Origin: Allostella sp. ATCC 35155
GTDB lineage: Bacteria; Pseudomonadota; Alphaproteobacteria; ATCC43930; Allostellaceae
DNA: 64,000 nucleotides
Direction of reading: 5' to 3'
Assembly: GCA_006738865.1 (NCBI GenBank)
Contig: AP019701.1
Coordinates: 1,608,001 to 1,672,000 of the forward strand
Below the pieces are notes generated by a model. That model searched no databases. It was not told the DNA's origin and saw only the letters and a program-made list of their open reading frames with translations. The stretch's first letter is position 1, and every line of letters begins with the position of its first letter. The position numbers and the translations under genes were made by a program. Positions 17,253 to 26,803 of this stretch are shown piece after piece.

Positions 17253-17266
17253 ATATCATGTGATAT
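17253..17266. promoter_or_regulatory. ATATCA-TG-TGATAT palindrome in a divergent promoter region
   Basis: A perfect 6 bp inverted repeat with a 2 nt centre lies 46 bp before the aldehyde dehydrogenase and 70 bp before the peptidase, in AT-rich sequence within very GC-rich surroundings. It resembles a dimeric repressor site, for example of the GntR type; the regulator is not known. Confidence 0.4.
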
Positions 17267-17335
17267 GACGGGTACGTCCAGTCGGGGGAGCCGGGATCCG
17301 GAACGAATGGACCGGCGTCGCGTTCGGGTCGTGCC

Positions 17336-18397
17336 ATGAAGCTTTTCGAGTGCCAGAACTGCGGCCAGCCGCTCTATTTCGAGAACGACCGCTGCATGAG
17401 CTGCGGCCTGCAGCTCGGATATCTGCCGGAGGAAGGGCAGATGTCGGCGTTGGAACCGGAGGGGAACGCCTGGCGGCCGCTCGCGGAGCCGGACCGGCTG
17501 TACCGCTACTGCACCAACGCCGTCCACGGCACCTGCAACTGGCTCCTCCCGAGCGACCAGGAGGAGGCGTTGTGCCGTGCCTGCCGGCACAACCGCACCA
17601 TTCCCGACCTCGCGACGGCCGAGAACCTCGATCGCTGGCAGAGGTTGGAACGGGCCAAGCACCGGCTCTTCTATACGTTGCTCGCCCTCGGCCTGCCCCT
17701 GGCGAACCGGACCGACGATCCGGAGAACGGGCTGGCCTTCGACTTCCTGGCCGACCCGCCGCAGCCGCAGGCCGCGCGCGTGCTGACGGGGCACGACAAC
17801 GGGCTCGTCACCATCAACCTCGCGGAGGCCGACGACGCCGAGCGCGAGCGCATCCGCGCCGCCATGGGCGAGCCCTACCGCACGCTCCTCGGCCATTTCC
17901 GCCACGAGGTCGGCCACTGGTTCTGGGACCGGCTGGTCGCCGGCTGGGGCTGGCTCGACGAGTGCCGGGCCCTGTTCGGCGACGAGCGCGCCGACTATGG
18001 CGAGGCGCTCGCCCGCCATTATGCCGAGGGGCCGCCGCCGGACTGGCAGGAGCGCTTCGTCAGCGCCTATGCCAGCGCCCACCCGTGGGAGGATTTCGCC
18101 GAGACCTGGTCCCACTACCTGCACATCGTCGATACGCTGGAGACGGCCCGCGCCTTCGGCCTGCGCATCCAGCCCCGCATCGGCCGCGGCCGGGAGCTGG
18201 CGGCCCGCATCGACTTCGATCCCAACGCCTCGGTCGGCGCGGAGCGGCTGATCGATGCCTGGCTGCCGCTGACCTTCGCGGTCAACAGCCTGAACCGCAG
18301 CATGGGGCAGCCGGACTTCTACCCCTTCGTCCTGCCGCCGCCGGTGATCGAGAAGCTGGATTTCATCGACCGGCTGGTCCACCAGCCGCCGGCGTGA
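17336..18397 (+). CDS. Zinc-ribbon putative zinc metallopeptidase, 353 aa
   Basis: Two cysteine clusters open the protein: C6/C9/C20/C23 and C59/C67/C80/C83, forming zinc ribbons. The HEVGH motif (190-194) is the gluzincin zinc-binding site, and the downstream DFAETW segment provides the likely third ligand. This layout is that of a conserved proteobacterial family of putative zinc-binding peptidases of about 350 residues; its biological substrate is unknown. No signal peptide or membrane helix is seen, so it is cytosolic. The last 35 bp overlap the 3' end of the convergent GNAT gene. The ATG at 17336 begins the family's MKLFxCQNC start. Confidence 0.85.
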   Translation: MKLFECQNCGQPLYFENDRCMSCGLQLGYLPEEGQMSALEPEGNAWRPLAEPDRLYRYCTNAVHGTCNWLLPSDQEEALCRACRHNRTIPDLATAENLDRWQRLERAKHRLFYTLLALGLPLANRTDDPENGLAFDFLADPPQPQAARVLTGHDNGLVTINLAEADDAERERIRAAMGEPYRTLLGHFRHEVGHWFWDRLVAGWGWLDECRALFGDERADYGEALARHYAEGPPPDWQERFVSAYASAHPWEDFAETWSHYLHIVDTLETARAFGLRIQPRIGRGRELAARIDFDPNASVGAERLIDAWLPLTFAVNSLNRSMGQPDFYPFVLPPPVIEKLDFIDRLVHQPPA

Positions 18398-18821
18398 CGG
18401 ACAGCGGCAAAGAGAAGATGATCTCCGCCCTCTCTCGCCGAATCTCCGTCCAACCGGCCTTGCGATAGAAGCCTTCGGCGCGCGTGCCGGCGCCGGTCGT
18501 CAGCGTGGCGGTGCGGTGGCCGTGGGCGCGCAGCGTGCCCAGGGCGGCGTCGAGCAGGGCGCGGCCGATGCCGCGGCCGTCCTGGCCGGGCTCGACGAAG
18601 AGGGCCCAGATCGAGCCGTCGCGCGGGTCGGCGGCCGAGAAGCCGCGGACGGCGCCGTCCTCGTCCCAGACCCAGATGTCGGAATGATCGACGAACCAGG
18701 CGCAGTCGGCGGCCGTCACCCGGGTCGGGTCGATCAGCGGGTTCTCCGTCACCGCCAGTCGGATCGCGAACAGGCGCGGGATCTCGGCGTGCCCCGCGCG
18801 GCGGATCGTCGCATGCGTCAT
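18363..18821 (-). CDS. GNAT family N-acetyltransferase, 152 aa
   Basis: A complete GNAT domain. The strand [20 protein letters not shown] (about residues 70-90) holds the acetyl-CoA phosphate loop, and the C-terminal FYRKAGW motif is typical. Acceptor unknown. Its ATG overlaps the RND pump stop by 4 nt, so it is translationally coupled as the last gene of the MexEF-like operon, and it may modify a substrate of that pump or be an unrelated passenger. Its 3' end overlaps the convergent peptidase gene by 35 bp. Confidence 0.88.
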   Translation of the reverse strand: MTHATIRRAGHAEIPRLFAIRLAVTENPLIDPTRVTAADCAWFVDHSDIWVWDEDGAVRGFSAADPRDGSIWALFVEPGQDGRGIGRALLDAALGTLRAHGHRTATLTTGAGTRAEGFYRKAGWTEIRRERAEIIFSLPLSVTPAAGGPAGR

Positions 18822-21800
18822 CGGCCGCCGAAGCGGGCGTGGAAACCCTCGCGCATGCGCTGCAGCAGCACGAACAGCGACGGGATGAGGAAGATGCCGA
18901 GAACGGACGCGGCCAGCATCCCGCCGAAGACGGCGGTGCCCACCGCCCGCCGGCTGGCGGCGCCGGCGCCGGTCGCCAGCACCAGCGGCACGAGGCTGAG
19001 GATGAAGGCGAAGCTGGTCATCATGACGGCGCGGAAGCGCAGGCGCGCGCCCGCGACCGCGGCGTCCAGCAGCGGCATCCCGCGCTCGCGCTCCTCCTTG
19101 GCGAACTCGACGATCAGGATCGCGTTCTTCGCGGCGAGTGCGATCAGCACGACGATGCCGATCTGCGCATAGACGTCGTTGGCGCGGCCCGCGAGGACGA
19201 TCGCCACCATGGCGCCGGCGAGCCCGACGATGACCGAGAGCAGCACGCCGATCGGGATCGTCCAGCTCTCGTAGAGGGCGACCAGGAAGAGATAGGCGAA
19301 GAGGACGGCCAGCCCGAGGATCAGCGCCGTCTGCCCCCCGGCCTGCTTCTCCTGCAGGGAGGAGCCGGTCCAGGCATAGGAATAGCCCTGCGGCAGCGTC
19401 CCGGCCGACAGGCGTTCCATGGCGGCGATGGCCGCGCCCGAGCTGTAGCCGGGCGCGGCGCTGCCCGAGACCGAGGCGCTGCGCGCATTGTCGTAGCGCA
19501 CCAGGAACTGTGGCCCCAGCGTCACCCGTGCGTCGGCGATCGACGACAGTGCCACCATCTCGCCCGTCGTCCGGCTGCGGACATGGATGCGGTAGATGTC
19601 GGGCACCTGGTCGCGGTCGGCGGCCTCGCCCTGCACCGTGACGGTCCAGGTGCGGCCGAAGAGGTTGAAGTCGTTGACGTAGAGCCCACCCAGCGTCGCC
19701 TGCAGCGCCTGGAAGATGTCGGCCATGTCGAGGCCGAGCTGCTGGGCCTTCTCGCGGTCGATGTCGAGAAAGATCTGCGGCGTCGCGGCGCCGAAGCCGC
19801 TGAAGACCCGCGTCAATTCGGGCTGCTGGTTGGCCTGGAAGAGGAGGCCGCGGGTGACGGCCGCCAGATCCTCGGCCGTGCCGCCGGTCATGTCCTGCAG
19901 CTGGTACTCGAAGCCGCCCGCGGTGCCGAGGCCGATGATGGGCGGCAGGTTGAAGGCGATGACGTTGGCACCGGGAATGGCGGCGCCGGCCCGCTGCACC
20001 CGGCCGATGATCGCCTGCACCGTGAGGTCGGGCCGGGTGCGCTCGGCGAAGGGCTCGAGGGTGACGACGAAGAAGCCGGCGTTCGGCTGGGCAAGCGAGT
20101 TCATGAAGCTGTAGCCGACCACGGAGGTCACCAGGCTGACGCCGGCGGTCTGCCGCAGCACGCCCTCGATCTCCTCCACCACGGCCAGCGTGCGATTGGT
20201 GGAGGCGCCCTCGGGCAACTGCGCCTCGATGAAGAAGAGGCCCTGGTCCTCCTCCGGCAGGAAGCCCGTCGGCGCCTTGTTGAAGAGCCAGCCGGCCAGG
20301 ATGGTGCAGGCCGCCAGCGCCACGAGGGCCAGCGCGGCCCGCCGGACCAGCCAGGCGACCGAGCGGGCATAGCCGTCCCGCGCGCGGTCGATCCCGGCGA
20401 GGAGCGCGCGGATCGGCCCCGGCCGGTGGTGGGCGGGCTTGAGGATGAGGGCGCAGAGTGCCGGCGACAGCGTCAGCGCGTTGACCGCCGAGATCACCAT
20501 GGCGACCGACACGGTCACCGCGAACTGCTGGTAGAGCTTGCCGACGATGCCGGGGATGAAGCCCACCGGCACGAAGACCGAGAGCAGGACGAGGGTGATC
20601 GCGATGATCGGACCAGTGATCTGGCCCATCGCCTTCTTCGCCGCCTCGCGCGGCGGCAGGCCGTCCTCCTCCATCACGCGCTCGACGTTCTCGACGACGA
20701 CGATCGCGTCGTCGACGACGATGCCGATCGCGAGCACCAGGGCGAAGAGCGAGACGGTGTTGGCGGTATAGCCGAGCGCCAGGAGGGCGGCGAAAGTGCC
20801 GATCAGGGCCACGGGCACGGCCAGCATCGGGATCAGCGTCGCCCGCAACTGGCCGAGGAAGACGAAGACCACCAGCACGACGAGGATGAAGGCCTCGATC
20901 AGCGTCGTGATCACCTCGCCGATGGTGTCCTGGACGAAGACCGTGGTGTCGTAGACGACCGAATAGGCGAGGTCGTCGGGAAAGCGCTGGGAGAGGTCGG
21001 CGAGCGCCGTCTGCACCCCCTCGGCGACGGCGATGGCGTTGGCCCCCGGGGCCTGGAAGATGCCGATGACCGCCGCGGGCTTGCCGTTCAGCCGGCCGAA
21101 GGAATCCGACGAGCGGGCGCCGAGTTCCACCCGGCCGATGTCCCGGATGCGGAGCAGGGCGCCGCCGGGGTCGGCGCGCACGATGACGTTCTCGAACGCC
21201 GCGACGTCGGTCAGTCGGCCTCTCGTCTGCACCGTCAGCTGGAACTGCGTGTCGGCGGTGTAGGGGGCCGCGCCGATGCGGCCGGCGGCGGCCTGGACGT
21301 TCTGGCTCGCCAGCGCCGAGACCACGTCCTGGACGGTGACACCCAAGACCGCCATGCGCTCGACGTTCAGCCAGATCCGCATGGAATAGTCGAGCGGACC
21401 GAACATCATCGCCTGCCCGACCCCCGGAACCCGCGCCAGCGTGTCGAGCACGTTGATGGTCGCGTAGTTCGAGAGGAAGAGCGCGTCGTGCGTGCCCTTG
21501 GGGGAATGGAGGTCCACCACCTGCAGCAGGGCGGAGGATTGTTTCGATACGTTGATTCCCGCCCGCGTCACCTCGTCCGGCAGCCGCGCCTCGGCCAGCT
21601 GGACGCGGTTCAGGACGTTGACGGCGTTGACGTCGGGATCGGAGCCGACCTCGAAGGCGATCGAGAGGCTGTAGCTGCCGTCGTTGCCGCTCGTCGACTT
21701 CATGTAGAGCATGCCGTCGACGCCGTTGACCTGCGATTCGATCGGCTGTGCCACCGTCGCCTCGACGACGTCGGCCGAAGCGCCGGGATAGCTGGCGGTG

Positions 21801-21937
21801 ACCGTGACCTGCGGCGGCACGATGTCGGGGAACTGGGCCACCGGGATCGCCTGCATGGCGATAAGCCCCGCCAGCGTGATGACGATCGAGATGACGGCGG
21901 CGAGGCGGGGCCGGTCGATGAAGACGGCGGAGAGCAT
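18818..21937 (-). CDS. RND multidrug efflux pump, AcrB/MexF-type, 1039 aa
   Basis: An HAE1-family inner-membrane RND pump with the [13 protein letters not shown] first helix, the [20 protein letters not shown] segment found in AcrB/MexF-type pumps, and the proton-relay pair in [16 protein letters not shown] (helix 4). The length and the duplicated 6+6 helix plan are complete. It starts 15 bp after its adaptor and ends overlapping a GNAT gene. Unlike the 4-13 kb pumps it lacks an MdtB partner and should form a homotrimer. No outer-membrane factor is encoded beside it. Confidence 0.93.
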   Translation of the reverse strand: MLSAVFIDRPRLAAVISIVITLAGLIAMQAIPVAQFPDIVPPQVTVTASYPGASADVVEATVAQPIESQVNGVDGMLYMKSTSGNDGSYSLSIAFEVGSDPDVNAVNVLNRVQLAEARLPDEVTRAGINVSKQSSALLQVVDLHSPKGTHDALFLSNYATINVLDTLARVPGVGQAMMFGPLDYSMRIWLNVERMAVLGVTVQDVVSALASQNVQAAAGRIGAAPYTADTQFQLTVQTRGRLTDVAAFENVIVRADPGGALLRIRDIGRVELGARSSDSFGRLNGKPAAVIGIFQAPGANAIAVAEGVQTALADLSQRFPDDLAYSVVYDTTVFVQDTIGEVITTLIEAFILVVLVVFVFLGQLRATLIPMLAVPVALIGTFAALLALGYTANTVSLFALVLAIGIVVDDAIVVVENVERVMEEDGLPPREAAKKAMGQITGPIIAITLVLLSVFVPVGFIPGIVGKLYQQFAVTVSVAMVISAVNALTLSPALCALILKPAHHRPGPIRALLAGIDRARDGYARSVAWLVRRAALALVALAACTILAGWLFNKAPTGFLPEEDQGLFFIEAQLPEGASTNRTLAVVEEIEGVLRQTAGVSLVTSVVGYSFMNSLAQPNAGFFVVTLEPFAERTRPDLTVQAIIGRVQRAGAAIPGANVIAFNLPPIIGLGTAGGFEYQLQDMTGGTAEDLAAVTRGLLFQANQQPELTRVFSGFGAATPQIFLDIDREKAQQLGLDMADIFQALQATLGGLYVNDFNLFGRTWTVTVQGEAADRDQVPDIYRIHVRSRTTGEMVALSSIADARVTLGPQFLVRYDNARSASVSGSAAPGYSSGAAIAAMERLSAGTLPQGYSYAWTGSSLQEKQAGGQTALILGLAVLFAYLFLVALYESWTIPIGVLLSVIVGLAGAMVAIVLAGRANDVYAQIGIVVLIALAAKNAILIVEFAKEERERGMPLLDAAVAGARLRFRAVMMTSFAFILSLVPLVLATGAGAASRRAVGTAVFGGMLAASVLGIFLIPSLFVLLQRMREGFHARFGGR

Positions 21938-21952
21938 GGCGGCGGGCCGGGC

Positions 21953-23107
21953 TCAGCCGCGCGGAGCCGGTGGCGCCGTCGTCGGCGCCACCACCTGCCC
22001 CGGCCGCACGCGCTGCACGCCCTGCACGATCACCCGGTCGCCGGGGGCGATCCCGGACGCGATCGCGACCCAGCCGGCGTCCACCGTGCCGGTGGCGACG
22101 CGCCGGACCTCGACCTTCTCGCCTGCTCCGACGACGAGCACGAAGGCGCCGCTCTGGTCGCGCTGGATGGCGGCCTGGGGGATCATGACCGCCTCCTCGG
22201 GCGTTGCCGTCTCGGCGGCGACCCGCACCGCCTGGCCGTCGACCAGCATGCGGTCCGGGTTGGGGAAGCGCGCGCGGACCGCGACGCTGTCGGTGCGCTG
22301 GTCGACCTGCACGTCGACGAAGTCGATGGTGCCGGGATGGCCGTAGGGCTTGCCGTCGGCGAGGATGGCGCGGACGACGAACTTCTCCTCCGCCAGTCCC
22401 GAACGCTGGGCCTCGACCATCATGCGCTGCGGCACGCTGAAGGTGATGGTCATGGGATCCTCGCGGACGATGGTCGCGAGCGATCCCGAATCGGGGCCGA
22501 GGAAGGCGCCGACCGTGAAGTTCGACCGCCCGATCCGCCCGTCGAGCGGCGCCTTGATGTCGGTGTAGCCGAGATTGATCTCGGCATCGCGCAGCCCGGC
22601 CTGGGCCTCCAGCACCCGCGCGCGGGCCTGTGCGTCGTCGGCCGCCCGCTGGTCGACGGTCGCCTGCGGGATGTTCTGCGTGCGCGCCAGGTCACGGGCT
22701 CGGGCGAGCTGGACGGCGGCGTTCTGGGCACCCGCCTGGGCAACGGCGACGGCCGCGCGCTGCTGTGCCACGGCGGCCTCGAACGGCGCCTTCTCGATCA
22801 CGAACAGCAGGTCGCCCTCGCGAACCTGGGCGCCTTCGGTGAACACCCGCCGCTGCAGGAACCCCTGGACGCGGGCGCGGAGCTCGACCTTGTCGAGCGC
22901 CTGGACGCGTCCGACGAACGGAAAGGAACGGGTGAGGGGGCGCTTCTCGGCTTCGCTGACGACGACCGCGGTCGGCGGGGCGCCCGCCGGCGCCTGGGCC
23001 GCGGCCGGCGGTCCGAAGCCGCACCAGAGGGCGAGCAGGGCGAGCGCGCCGGCATGGCGAAGGCGCCAGGACGGAGAAGGGTCGCGCGGTCGGGCGGTCG
23101 TCGTCAT
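21953..23107 (-). CDS. RND periplasmic adaptor, MexE/AcrA-type, 384 aa
   Basis: A membrane fusion protein with a hydrophobic signal sequence (about residues 18-37, ending PPAAAQA), the lipoyl half-motifs [15 protein letters not shown] and [13 protein letters not shown] flanking a coiled-coil hairpin, and a C-terminal beta-barrel and membrane-proximal domain. No lipobox cysteine is at the cleavage site, so it is probably soluble in the periplasm. It is the first gene of the pump operon. The 138 bp gap to the divergent gene at 23246 presumably carries the promoter, but I see no clear operator and no adjacent regulator gene. Confidence 0.92.
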   Translation of the reverse strand: MTTTARPRDPSPSWRLRHAGALALLALWCGFGPPAAAQAPAGAPPTAVVVSEAEKRPLTRSFPFVGRVQALDKVELRARVQGFLQRRVFTEGAQVREGDLLFVIEKAPFEAAVAQQRAAVAVAQAGAQNAAVQLARARDLARTQNIPQATVDQRAADDAQARARVLEAQAGLRDAEINLGYTDIKAPLDGRIGRSNFTVGAFLGPDSGSLATIVREDPMTITFSVPQRMMVEAQRSGLAEEKFVVRAILADGKPYGHPGTIDFVDVQVDQRTDSVAVRARFPNPDRMLVDGQAVRVAAETATPEEAVMIPQAAIQRDQSGAFVLVVGAGEKVEVRRVATGTVDAGWVAIASGIAPGDRVIVQGVQRVRPGQVVAPTTAPPAPRG

Positions 23108-23245
23108 CGGCCGGCACTCCTCGGATGCTTCCCGGTCGGTTCGGCCCCATCTTCGGCCTTCGGCGTTCCGCCGTCACCCTTCGATTGCATCGGTCGCCGC
23201 GGCGACGCCATCGTGGTCGGGCGACACGGCGGAAGGGGCAGGGCG

Positions 23246-24115
23246 ATGACCAATGAGACCGGGGCGAGGGCGGGATCCGGCGGCGCGTTCGCCGCCGCGT
23301 TCCTCGGTGCCGCCGTCGGCGCCGTCGCCGGGGCGCTGGCGATGGCCGCGATCGAGCGTGCGGACCCGCCCGCCCCTGCGCACCCGCCGCCGCGGCCGGA
23401 TGCCTGCCGCGATGCGGGCGAGCGGCTCGCCGAAGTCGCGACCCTGTTGGAGGATGCCGCCGCACCGAGCCTCGCCCGCGGCGATGCGGGGCGCCTGCTG
23501 GCGGCGGCGGCAGGAACGCTGTCGGCGGTCGAGGCCCGGCTCCACCGCCACGGCGCCTGCCGGGCGGACGAAATCGCGCGGCTGCGCTCCGAGGTGGCGG
23601 CGCGGCGGGCGAAGATGCAGGCGGCCGCCCTGGCGACGGTCCTGGCCGGGCTCGATGCGCATGAGACCGTGGTCCCCGGCCAGCCGGCGCACGAAGCCAT
23701 GGCCGGGCTCGCTCGGGCGCGAGGCGAACTCGCCCGCGCGCAGGCCGAGGCGGACGAGGCGAGCGAGGCCGAATTGCGCCCGCTCCAGCGACGGCTCGAA
23801 CGGGCCTATGGCGAATGGAGCCGCGAGCAGCAGCGGCGCTACGACCTCTGGGCGCTGGGCGAGGCACGGGCGCTCGACCGCTGGGCGCGCGACAATCTGA
23901 GCGACATACCGCTGCGTGGCGCCGGCCGCGACGTCATTGCCGCCGAACTCGTCCGCCGCCTGGGGCCGATCGACGTGCGGCTGACCGGACCGGCGGTGCA
24001 GGCCGTCCATGCCGAGCTGTTCCAGCGCCTGTGGCGCGAGCTGGGCGAGGATGCGCGGATCGCGACGGTCGCCGACATCGTCGCCGCGATCAAGCGCAGC
24101 CCCGGGGAGTTCTGA
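23246..24115 (+). CDS. Hypothetical membrane-anchored coiled-coil protein, 289 aa
   Basis: I do not recognise a family. One Ala/Gly-rich membrane helix lies at about residues 14-36 after a short polar N-terminus, followed by a Pro-rich linker and a mostly helical, Arg/Glu/Ala-rich body with heptad-like patterns (about 75-215). The C-terminal 60 residues are less repetitive. This suggests a periplasmic helical domain held by an N-terminal anchor. The ATG follows GGGGCAGGG. The next gene starts at the base after this stop codon, so the two are probably translated together and may act together. Confidence 0.7.
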   Translation: MTNETGARAGSGGAFAAAFLGAAVGAVAGALAMAAIERADPPAPAHPPPRPDACRDAGERLAEVATLLEDAAAPSLARGDAGRLLAAAAGTLSAVEARLHRHGACRADEIARLRSEVAARRAKMQAAALATVLAGLDAHETVVPGQPAHEAMAGLARARGELARAQAEADEASEAELRPLQRRLERAYGEWSREQQRRYDLWALGEARALDRWARDNLSDIPLRGAGRDVIAAELVRRLGPIDVRLTGPAVQAVHAELFQRLWRELGEDARIATVADIVAAIKRSPGEF

Positions 24116-24844
24116 ATGGCGGTGGGGCGCACGTTCGGCATCGCGATCCTCCTGCTCGCCGGGATGGCCGGCCCGGCCGCGGCCGGCGATCCGTTCGAGG
24201 CGGCGGTCCGCGCGCTCCATGGTCCGCCTTCCGGGACACGTTCCGATCCCGACCGCGCCTTCGCGGAAGCCGGACCCGACGCGTCCGGCTGGCACGTCCG
24301 CCGGCAGATGCACGGCATCGAGCAGATGTTCCTGGTCAACACGCTGCAGGTGGCGCGGAGCCGGCTGCCGCTGCCTTCGGGCTTCGGGCTGGCGGTGACG
24401 GCCTACGACGTTCTCGGCGGACGCATCACGCCGCGCCAGGCGCTGGCCGGGCAGGTCGAGGGCGAGGCCCAGGGCCTGGTCTTCGCCGGCGTCCAGTCGG
24501 CGATGCTGTGGCTGGCGGCCAAGGCCGTGACCGCGGGCGGCGCCGCATCGGTGGCAGGGGCCGGCGTCTCCGCCGCCACGGTCCCGGCGACGGCGCCCGC
24601 GGCCGGTGCCGCGGTCGCCCCGCTCTCGGCCGGCAAGGTGGCGGCGATGATGCCGGGTCCGCTGGCCGACTTCGTCCTGTTCGGCGCCGCCGGCATCGCC
24701 ACCTTCGCCGCCGCGGGCGCCTCGGCGGCGCTCGGCTGGGGCTGGCAGCACTATCAGGAGGCGGCGCTGCGAGCGGCCGAAGCCGAGGGCCTCCTGCAGG
24801 GGGCCGAGCGCGTCCTCGGCCAGGCGCCGTTACCTCCCGGATAA
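24116..24844 (+). CDS. Hypothetical exported protein with hydrophobic Ala/Gly-rich segments, 242 aa
   Basis: No family recognised. A signal peptide (residues 1-23, ending GPAAAG) is followed by a polar region (24-85) and then by Ala/Gly/Val-rich hydrophobic stretches at about 112-135, 138-165 and 180-207. It ends with an amphipathic helix. The pattern resembles proteins that insert into or associate with a membrane after export. Its start codon directly abuts the stop of the preceding coiled-coil gene, pointing to a two-gene unit of unknown role. Confidence 0.65.
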   Translation: MAVGRTFGIAILLLAGMAGPAAAGDPFEAAVRALHGPPSGTRSDPDRAFAEAGPDASGWHVRRQMHGIEQMFLVNTLQVARSRLPLPSGFGLAVTAYDVLGGRITPRQALAGQVEGEAQGLVFAGVQSAMLWLAAKAVTAGGAASVAGAGVSAATVPATAPAAGAAVAPLSAGKVAAMMPGPLADFVLFGAAGIATFAAAGASAALGWGWQHYQEAALRAAEAEGLLQGAERVLGQAPLPPG

Positions 24845-24923
24845 TCGACCCCATGCCCTGGCAGGACGATCCTCCCGGCCAGCCGCGGCAGCCGCCGCGC
24901 GCGTTCCGGGAAAGGATCGCCCC

Positions 24924-25337
24924 ATGTCCCAGCTCACCATCGACGCGTCCACCACCCGTCCGGGATTGTTCCTGCGGCGCGCGCTCCAGGCGGATGCCGC
25001 CGTCAGCGCCGCGAGCGGTCTGCTGATGGCCCTCGCCGCCGGGCCGCTCTCCGGCCTGCTCGGGCTGCCGGCGGCACTGCTGCTGCCGGCCGGGATCGTC
25101 CTGCTGCCCTATGCCGCGCTGCTGCTCTGGCTGGCCGGGCGCCCCGTGCCGTCGGCCGGCGGGGTCTGGCTGGTCATCGCCGCCAACGTCCTGTGGGCGA
25201 TCGACTGCGTCCTCGTGCTGGTTGCCGGCTGGTTCCAGCCGACCGGGCTCGGCGTCGCCTTCGTCGCCGTGCAGGCGGTGACGGTGCTGCTGTTCGCCGA
25301 GCTGCAGTATATCGGCCTGCGCCGGATCGGCCGGTGA
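24924..25337 (+). CDS. Small four-helix membrane protein, 137 aa
   Basis: An integral membrane protein with about four hydrophobic segments (residues 26-45, 50-70, 76-98, 104-130) after a polar N-terminus of 20 residues. No charged motif suggests catalysis. Similar short four-helix proteins are common in alphaproteobacteria and have no known role. An AAAGGA site lies 7 nt before the ATG. A perfect 32 bp palindrome lies just after it and probably ends transcription. Confidence 0.7.
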   Translation: MSQLTIDASTTRPGLFLRRALQADAAVSAASGLLMALAAGPLSGLLGLPAALLLPAGIVLLPYAALLLWLAGRPVPSAGGVWLVIAANVLWAIDCVLVLVAGWFQPTGLGVAFVAVQAVTVLLFAELQYIGLRRIGR

Positions 25338-25346
25338 TGCGCGCCT

Positions 25347-25378
25347 GCGAAGGGGTCGGCCGCGGCCGACCCCTTCGC
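25347..25378. terminator. Perfect 32 bp palindrome, bidirectional terminator
   Basis: Two 16 bp arms meet without a spacer (25347-25362 and 25363-25378). The element lies 9 bp after the plus-strand gene and directly abuts the stop codon of the minus-strand PuuE gene, so it can serve both transcripts. It lacks a long U run. Confidence 0.65.
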
Positions 25379-26287
25379 TTACGCCCCGAACGGGTGAACC
25401 TCGCGCCAGTGCCGGGCGATCTCGATGCGGCGGGTGACCCAGACCCCCTCCAGCCCCATCACATGGTCGAGCAGCCGCTCCAGGCCGACGGCGCGGGCCG
25501 GATGGCCGATCAGCCGCATATGCAGCCCGACCGACATCATCTTCGGCGTCTTCGCCCCCTCCCGCCACAGCATGTCGACCGCGTCGCGCACGAACGAGAA
25601 CCACTGGTCGGACGTGCCCATCCAGCCGGCATACTTGCCGTCGTTGTTGGTGAGGGAGTAGGGCACGACGAGGTGCGGCTTGCCGTCGACCGTCTGCCAG
25701 AAGGGCAGCTCGTCGGCATAGCTGTCGGAATCGTAGAGGAAGCCGCCCTCCTCGGCGACGAGCCGGCGGGTGTTCACGCTGGGTCCGTAGCGGCAGTACC
25801 AGCCGTAGGGGCGGTCGCCGACCGTCTGCCGCAGGGACTGGACGGCCAGGCGGATATGCTCGCGCTCCTCCTCCTCGCTCAGCTCGAAATGCTTGATCCA
25901 GCGCCAACCATGGCAACAGACGTCGTGGCCGGCCGCGCGGATGGCGGCGGCGGCGTCGGGGTTGCGTTCCAGGGCCAGGGCGCAGCCGAACACCGTCATC
26001 GGCAGCCCGCGTTCCTCGAAGAGCCGCATCAGGCGCCAGAAGCCGACCCGGCTGCCATACTCGAACATGCTCTCGCCGGCGAGGTCGCGGCCCTTGACGC
26101 CCTGGTTCAGCCCATGCGCCTCGGTCAGGCCCAGCTCGGTATGGCCTTCGCCGTCCTGCACCGATGGCTCGGATCCTTCCTCGTAGTTCATGACGAAGTT
26201 GATCGCGAGCCGGGCGCCGTTCGGCCATTGCGGGTCGGGCGGGGTGCGGCCGTAGCCGACAAAGTCGCGGGTGGGCTGCCAGGACAT
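25379..26287 (-). CDS. puuE: PuuE-type allantoinase (polysaccharide deacetylase fold), 302 aa
   Basis: A NodB-fold protein of the cofactor-independent allantoinase (PuuE) group, which hydrolyses allantoin to allantoate. The family opening RDFVGYGRTPPDPQWP, the FVMNYEEGSE segment and the HDVCCHGWRW motif (about 129-138) match well, and the length of about 300 residues is right. The ATG is chosen because it starts the family N-terminus. It is the last gene of the ABC-importer operon, 29 bp after allA. Both enzymes act in purine ring breakdown, so the importer probably serves that pathway. A related peptidoglycan or chitin deacetylase role is unlikely given the motifs. Confidence 0.85.
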   Translation of the reverse strand: MSWQPTRDFVGYGRTPPDPQWPNGARLAINFVMNYEEGSEPSVQDGEGHTELGLTEAHGLNQGVKGRDLAGESMFEYGSRVGFWRLMRLFEERGLPMTVFGCALALERNPDAAAAIRAAGHDVCCHGWRWIKHFELSEEEEREHIRLAVQSLRQTVGDRPYGWYCRYGPSVNTRRLVAEEGGFLYDSDSYADELPFWQTVDGKPHLVVPYSLTNNDGKYAGWMGTSDQWFSFVRDAVDMLWREGAKTPKMMSVGLHMRLIGHPARAVGLERLLDHVMGLEGVWVTRRIEIARHWREVHPFGA

Positions 26288-26316
26288 CGGCGTCTCCGGG
26301 GCGGCGGCGGGGGCGG

Positions 26317-26793
26317 TCAGGTGGGAACGTGGACGGTGAAGGGCGCGACGGGCACGAACTCCTCGTCGCCCGTGGTGCCGTCGCGCCACATGAAGGTGGC
26401 GAACTTGCCCGGACGATCGAGACAGGTCAGGCCGTGGTGCCAGACGTTGGGCTTGTAGGTCACGCCTTCGCCCTGGCCGGCGACGAATGCGACGGCCCGG
26501 GCGACGTCCGGGCCGCCATCGGCGGCGTGCGGGCAAACGATGACGATCCAGCGCGAGGCGTCGATGGCGACGAAGCTCTGGGAGGAGAACTCGTGCCGCT
26601 CCAGCAGCTTGGCCTCCAGCGGCAGCGACTCCGCCGGTGCCCGCAGCGAGAGCGACAGGCTCGGCCAGGCGCCGGGTCGGAGGTTGCCCAGCCCCTCCTC
26701 GAAATAGCTGCGGCCAGGCGCATCGGGCGCGGCCAGCACGTCGCCATAGGGGGCGAACGCCTCCGCGGTCAGTCTCTGTGCGGTCAGTTCCAT
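26317..26793 (-). CDS. allA: Ureidoglycolate lyase, 158 aa
   Basis: A cupin-fold enzyme that splits ureidoglycolate into glyoxylate and urea. The family landmarks are present: the start ELTAQRLTAEAFAPYGDV, the ERHEFSSQSF motif (65-74) and GVTYKPNVWHHG (110-121). The length is that of AllA. It is cytosolic. It lies 10 bp after the ABC permease gene and just before puuE, so allantoin ring opening and ureidoglycolate cleavage are encoded with an importer. The intermediate enzyme that turns allantoate into ureidoglycolate is not in the window. Confidence 0.9.
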   Translation of the reverse strand: MELTAQRLTAEAFAPYGDVLAAPDAPGRSYFEEGLGNLRPGAWPSLSLSLRAPAESLPLEAKLLERHEFSSQSFVAIDASRWIVIVCPHAADGGPDVARAVAFVAGQGEGVTYKPNVWHHGLTCLDRPGKFATFMWRDGTTGDEEFVPVAPFTVHVPT

Positions 26794-26803
26794 CGGGAAT
26801 CCT

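Noticed and set aside
18839-23245. A very long plus-strand frame continuing into the gene at 23246
   Set aside because: Only the last 289 codons look like protein. The upstream part is antisense to the RND pump and adaptor, and the real gene has its own ATG and ribosome site at 23246.
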